Below are positions 61,246 through 64,000 of a stretch of 64,000 nt of DNA, piece by piece. The notes below the pieces were generated by a model. The model was given only the letters and a program-made list of their open reading frames with translations. It did no database searches and had not been told where the DNA came from. The translations under genes and the position numbers were made by a program. The stretch is taken from NCBI GenBank assembly GCA_964641455.1, contig CAZXLH010000001.1:82627-146626 (forward strand), written 5' to 3'. Each line of letters starts with the position of its first letter. Position 1 is the stretch's first letter. This stretch comes from DTU015 sp964641455. GTDB lineage: Bacteria > Bacillota > Sulfobacillia > Fermentithermobacillales > Fermentithermobacillaceae.

Positions 61246-63471
61246 ATGGAACTTACGCCGATGAAATTCGACCATTATTTTTGTTTCGCTGAGATGGAAG
61301 CATTTTTAAGGGCAATGGCAGAAAAGTATCCCGATTTGGCAGAGTTGGGTTCAGCAGGTAAGAGCGGTGAGGGTCGGGATATTTGGGTTATGGCCTTATC
61401 AGATAAGAGTGCCGGCGAGCCACACGAAAAACCTGCGATTTATATAGATGGGAACTTTCATGCCGGTGAAGTAACAGGTTCGATGATAAACTTATACGCT
61501 ATAAAGTATATTCTCGATAATTACGGCAAACAAGATCGCCTAACAAAACTGCTTAAGAGGAGCACCCTGTATTTTATTCCCAGAGTATCGCCTGATGGCG
61601 CTGAAGTGTATCTTACTACGCCTGAGACGCTTAGGTCTGCTCCAAGGCCGTATCCGTTTCCAAATCCTGACGAGCAGGAAGGGCTCTATCCGGCTGATGT
61701 AGATGGAGACGGGTACATTTTGATGATGAGGGTAAAAGACGATACAGGCGAGTGGAAGGTATCCCCCAAAGATCCCCGGGCAATGGTGAGGCGGGCACCG
61801 GATGAAGATGAAGGTACGTTTTACCGTGTTTACACTGAAGGGTTTTTGCGGAAACACAGAGGGGGCGGAATAAGGATCGCACCTCCGAAATGGGGCATTG
61901 ATTTTAACCGCAATTTTCCCTTTGGATGGGTTCCTGAGGTGCACCAATCAGGCGCAGGCGAGTTTCCGTTGTCAGAACCAGAGACCAGGGCTGTCGCAGA
62001 GTTTATTGTAAAGCATCCCAACATCTCGCTTGCGCTTACATATCATACTACAGGCGGAGTTATCTTGCGGGTTCCCGGGGCCCATGCTCATACCAAGAGC
62101 CCTCGCCAAGACATTCAGGCTATGATAGCTATTGGCGAGATGGGTGCTGAGGAGACGGGATATCCATGTGTTCCGTGTTATGAAGAATTTTATGGTGGCG
62201 GAGATGATTTCAGCAAGGGTGCTTTTGATGACTGGCTGTTTGATCATCGCGGTATTTTGGCCTATACCGTTGAAACCTGGAATTTGGCGCAACGTGCCGG
62301 CATACATCAGTTTCCGCGCAAGAAAAAGTCGCCAAAGGAACAAGAGGAAGATTATCTAAAGATGCTTGCATGGAATGATCAAGAACTGGGCGGTAAGGGC
62401 TTTGAGAACTGGAGGCCGTTTGATCACCCGCAACTTGGCGAAGTTGAGATAGGTGGATGGTATTCTAAATATGTTGTGGTGAATGCTCCTCCAATGTTCC
62501 TTGAGACTGAATGCCACAAGAACACGATGTTTATTGTACGGGCAGCCGCTACTCTTCCCAGGCTTGATATTAGCGGTGTTAGGTATAGGCCTATGGCAGA
62601 TGGAGTCTACGAAGTGAGCGCTTTGGTCAAAAACGTCGGTTTTCTGCCGGCTTACGGGAGCCACAGGGCCAGGCAACTTAAGAAAGTAAAGCCTCTTACT
62701 GCAGAATTGCATTGGGCGGCAGAGGATATTTGGAAGCCTGTGCCTGAGTCCGGAAGCGAAGAGGTTTTAGGCAAACCGGCCCAGTGCGGTAGCGGAATTG
62801 GGTCAGCAGCGAAGTGTTGTGGGGATATTGATCCGGCGGACGAGTGTGGCAAAGATACGGAATCGGCCATTCAATGTGGTTATGGTATTGATGCTGGGCA
62901 GTGTGGCGGGGATGTTGAGCCAGCGGCGCAGTGTGGTGACGATGTTGAGCCAGCGGCGCAGTGTGGTGACGATATTGAGATGACGGCGCAGTGTGGTGAC
63001 GATATTGAGATGACGGCGCAGTGTGGTGACGATATTGAGCCAGCGGCGCAGGTTGAGGCAGACATCGCTGATGAGGAGATCTTAGCCGGGGAAACTGCCA
63101 GGATTGCAGGGAATGTTTCAGGTGAAGAGGCAGATGGAGCAGTTGGAGCAGATGGAGCAGTTGGAGCGGAATTACCTGCCGAGTATTGTACCAATGCAAC
63201 AGATGCTGTTTCTTGTAGAGTGCAGGATGAGAGTGATGAGGGCAATCAAGGCATTGAAGCAATCGGAAAAGTTGAAAAGGAAATCGGCCATTTGGATGGC
63301 AGATCCGGTTCCACATCAGCTTTTTCTTTATGGTCGGCACGATCTTCAGGCGGGGCCACCAGGGTTATCAAGGTGAACTGGGTGTTGAAGGCCAAGCAAG
63401 GCACAAGGATTGCTATAAAGGTTAAAGGCGAAAGAGCCGGGTGTGCGATGAAGGTGATTAGGTTAGAGTAG
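61246..63471 (+). CDS. M14 zinc carboxypeptidase with internal repeat insertion
   Basis: This 741-residue protein is a zinc carboxypeptidase with the M14 active site. HAGE supplies zinc ligands His72 and Glu75, FNRNFP the Asn-Arg pair, TYHTTGG the third ligand His267 and YTVETW the catalytic Glu343. The catalytic domain ends near 400. A C-terminal domain (about 440-530) is then interrupted by about 190 residues of Cys-, Gly- and Asp-rich repeats before its apparent end (TRVIKVNWVLKAKQGTRI). There is no signal peptide. ATG 61246 follows AGGGGGAGA; a TTG at 61177 would add 23 residues. Confidence 0.85.
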   Translation: MELTPMKFDHYFCFAEMEAFLRAMAEKYPDLAELGSAGKSGEGRDIWVMALSDKSAGEPHEKPAIYIDGNFHAGEVTGSMINLYAIKYILDNYGKQDRLTKLLKRSTLYFIPRVSPDGAEVYLTTPETLRSAPRPYPFPNPDEQEGLYPADVDGDGYILMMRVKDDTGEWKVSPKDPRAMVRRAPDEDEGTFYRVYTEGFLRKHRGGGIRIAPPKWGIDFNRNFPFGWVPEVHQSGAGEFPLSEPETRAVAEFIVKHPNISLALTYHTTGGVILRVPGAHAHTKSPRQDIQAMIAIGEMGAEETGYPCVPCYEEFYGGGDDFSKGAFDDWLFDHRGILAYTVETWNLAQRAGIHQFPRKKKSPKEQEEDYLKMLAWNDQELGGKGFENWRPFDHPQLGEVEIGGWYSKYVVVNAPPMFLETECHKNTMFIVRAAATLPRLDISGVRYRPMADGVYEVSALVKNVGFLPAYGSHRARQLKKVKPLTAELHWAAEDIWKPVPESGSEEVLGKPAQCGSGIGSAAKCCGDIDPADECGKDTESAIQCGYGIDAGQCGGDVEPAAQCGDDVEPAAQCGDDIEMTAQCGDDIEMTAQCGDDIEPAAQVEADIADEEILAGETARIAGNVSGEEADGAVGADGAVGAELPAEYCTNATDAVSCRVQDESDEGNQGIEAIGKVEKEIGHLDGRSGSTSAFSLWSARSSGGATRVIKVNWVLKAKQGTRIAIKVKGERAGCAMKVIRLE
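62911..63050 (+). repeat. 30-base tandem repeats in the M14 gene
   Basis: Four complete 30-base units begin at 62911, 62941, 62971 and 63001, and a partial fifth follows. They encode DVEPAAQCGD or DIEMTAQCGD in frame. More diverged copies precede them from about 62780. Units 1-2 and units 3-4 are identical pairs, which points to recent duplication. Confidence 0.9.
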
Positions 63472-63505
63472 GAGTTGGATGCTTTCCAGGATTCCAGATG
63501 GGTGG

Positions 63506-64000
63506 ACTGGCTCGCCTGTGGAGCCGGTCCAGGTGATTGTTGGGCCTTAGTGCCGCTAACTGGCTCGCCTGTGAAGCCACTCTGACAGGTTTGAGTGTTT
63601 CTTGGCTGTTGACTGGCTCGTCTGTGGAGCCACTCTGACGGGTTTGAGCACTTCTTGGCTGTTGACTGGCTCGTCTGTGAAGCCACTTTGACGGGTTTGA
63701 GCACTTCTTGGCTGTTGACTGGCTCGCCTGTGAAGCCACTCTGACGGGTTTGAGCGTTTCTAGGCTGCTGACTGGCTCGCCTACAGAGCCACTTCGGCGG
63801 GTTTGAGCACTTCTTGGCTGTTGACTGGCTCGCCTGCAGAGCCGGTCCAGGTGATTTTCAGGCCTTAGTGCCGCTGACTGGCTCGTCTACGGAGCCACTC
63901 TGGCAGGTTTGCGGGGTATTTGGCAGGTAACTGGCTCACCTGTGAAGCCGGTCCAGGTGATTTTCAGGCCTTAGTGCCGCTGACTGGCTCGTCTACAGAG
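63506..64000. repeat. 53-bp tandem repeat array running off the window
   Basis: Units start at 63506, 63559, 63612, 63665, 63718, 63771, 63824, 63877, 63930 and 63983, exactly 53 bases apart. Each begins ACTGGCTC and holds a GGCT...AGCC inverted repeat. The remaining 33 bases come in two main versions: one with GACGGGTTTGAGCACTTC (units 2-6), the other with GGTCCAGGTGATT and CCTTAGTGCCGCT (units 1, 7, 9). Unit 8 is a diverged variant. Because 53 is not a multiple of three, open frames over it are not repeat proteins. Confidence 0.95.

Noticed and set aside
63246..63739. Minus-strand open frames over the M14 end and 53-bp array
   Set aside because: They are by-products of the repeat and of the opposite-strand gene. 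The 53-base period shifts frame at every unit and there is no ribosome site or family match.
63506..64000. CRISPR array
   Set aside because: The 33-base tails between the 20-base heads are themselves repeated (two types recur), so there are no unique spacers, and no cas gene lies in the window.

Overview
The window looks like a chromosomal segment of an anaerobic, Gram-positive-type, probably endospore-lineage Bacillota. The main indications are a Rex redox repressor, a PdaB-like polysaccharide deacetylase, a YtpB-type terpene cyclase (the sporulene precursor enzyme of bacilli), Lgt and lipoproteins without outer-membrane genes, frequent GTG/TTG starts behind strong AGGAGG-type ribosome sites, and a lysine riboswitch. 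The order below phylum cannot be fixed from the sequence alone. No rRNA, tRNA, CRISPR array, phage or insertion sequence was recognised.

Layout. 0-3.6 kb: the end of thiamine pyrophosphokinase, a PdaB-like deacetylase, and a minus-strand operon of four small or unknown proteins, one of them YbaB-like. 3.8-6.5 kb: an M19 dipeptidase homologue with altered metal-site residues, and a glycerate kinase fused to a Nudix hydrolase. 6.7-12.2 kb: a membrane-anchored protein with a large secreted alpha/beta-hydrolase-PKD protein, an orphan LolD/MacB-type ATPase, and Lgt. 12.3-17.5 kb: a PAS/GAF/HD-GYP/GAF/GGDEF protein, CCA-adding enzyme, a Gx/HepT-like membrane protein, and Rex. 17.8-23 kb: sodium-pumping methylmalonyl-CoA decarboxylase (mmdADCB), the B12-binding subunit of a split methylmalonyl-CoA mutase, and MeaB. 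23.1-26.3 kb: hspR-dnaK-grpE. 26.3-36.6 kb: a carbohydrate region with a PIG-L deacetylase, a GH4 glycosidase, a BadF/NagK-type kinase, a heterodimeric ABC exporter, a frameshifted GPH sugar symporter and a second GH4 enzyme. 36.9-42.8 kb: MnmA, a CBS-ACT protein, a ferritin-like protein, a beta-lactamase-fold hydrolase, DegV and a DUF1287 protein. 42.9-45.9 kb: an amino-acid ABC transporter preceded by a lysine riboswitch, so probably a lysine importer. 46-54.7 kb: SfsA, an MFS permease, a DUF554 protein, a lipoprotein fumarate-reductase-like flavoprotein, a NusG-domain-II protein, a CPBP protease, PpnP and an orphan DNA methyltransferase. 54.8-64 kb: a RocB-like M20 peptidase, a TIM-barrel protein, YtpB, a polyprenyl diphosphate synthase, an M14 carboxypeptidase with an internal repeat array, and a 53-bp tandem array running off the window end.

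How it fits together. The mmd/mutase/MeaB genes suggest energy conservation from succinyl-CoA or methylmalonyl-CoA with sodium export; Rex next to them is a candidate NADH-responsive control. The PIG-L/GH4/kinase operon suggests breakdown of an acetylated amino-sugar disaccharide without a PTS. YtpB and its neighbouring prenyl synthase look like a two-step route to a C35 terpene.

The observations most worth a second look are the lysine riboswitch, the terpene gene pair, the 53-bp array, the Cys-containing repeats inside the M14 peptidase, and a recurring pattern of low-complexity or extra segments inside otherwise ordinary enzymes (ThiN, MnmA, SfsA, YtpB, the prenyl synthase and the M14 peptidase).
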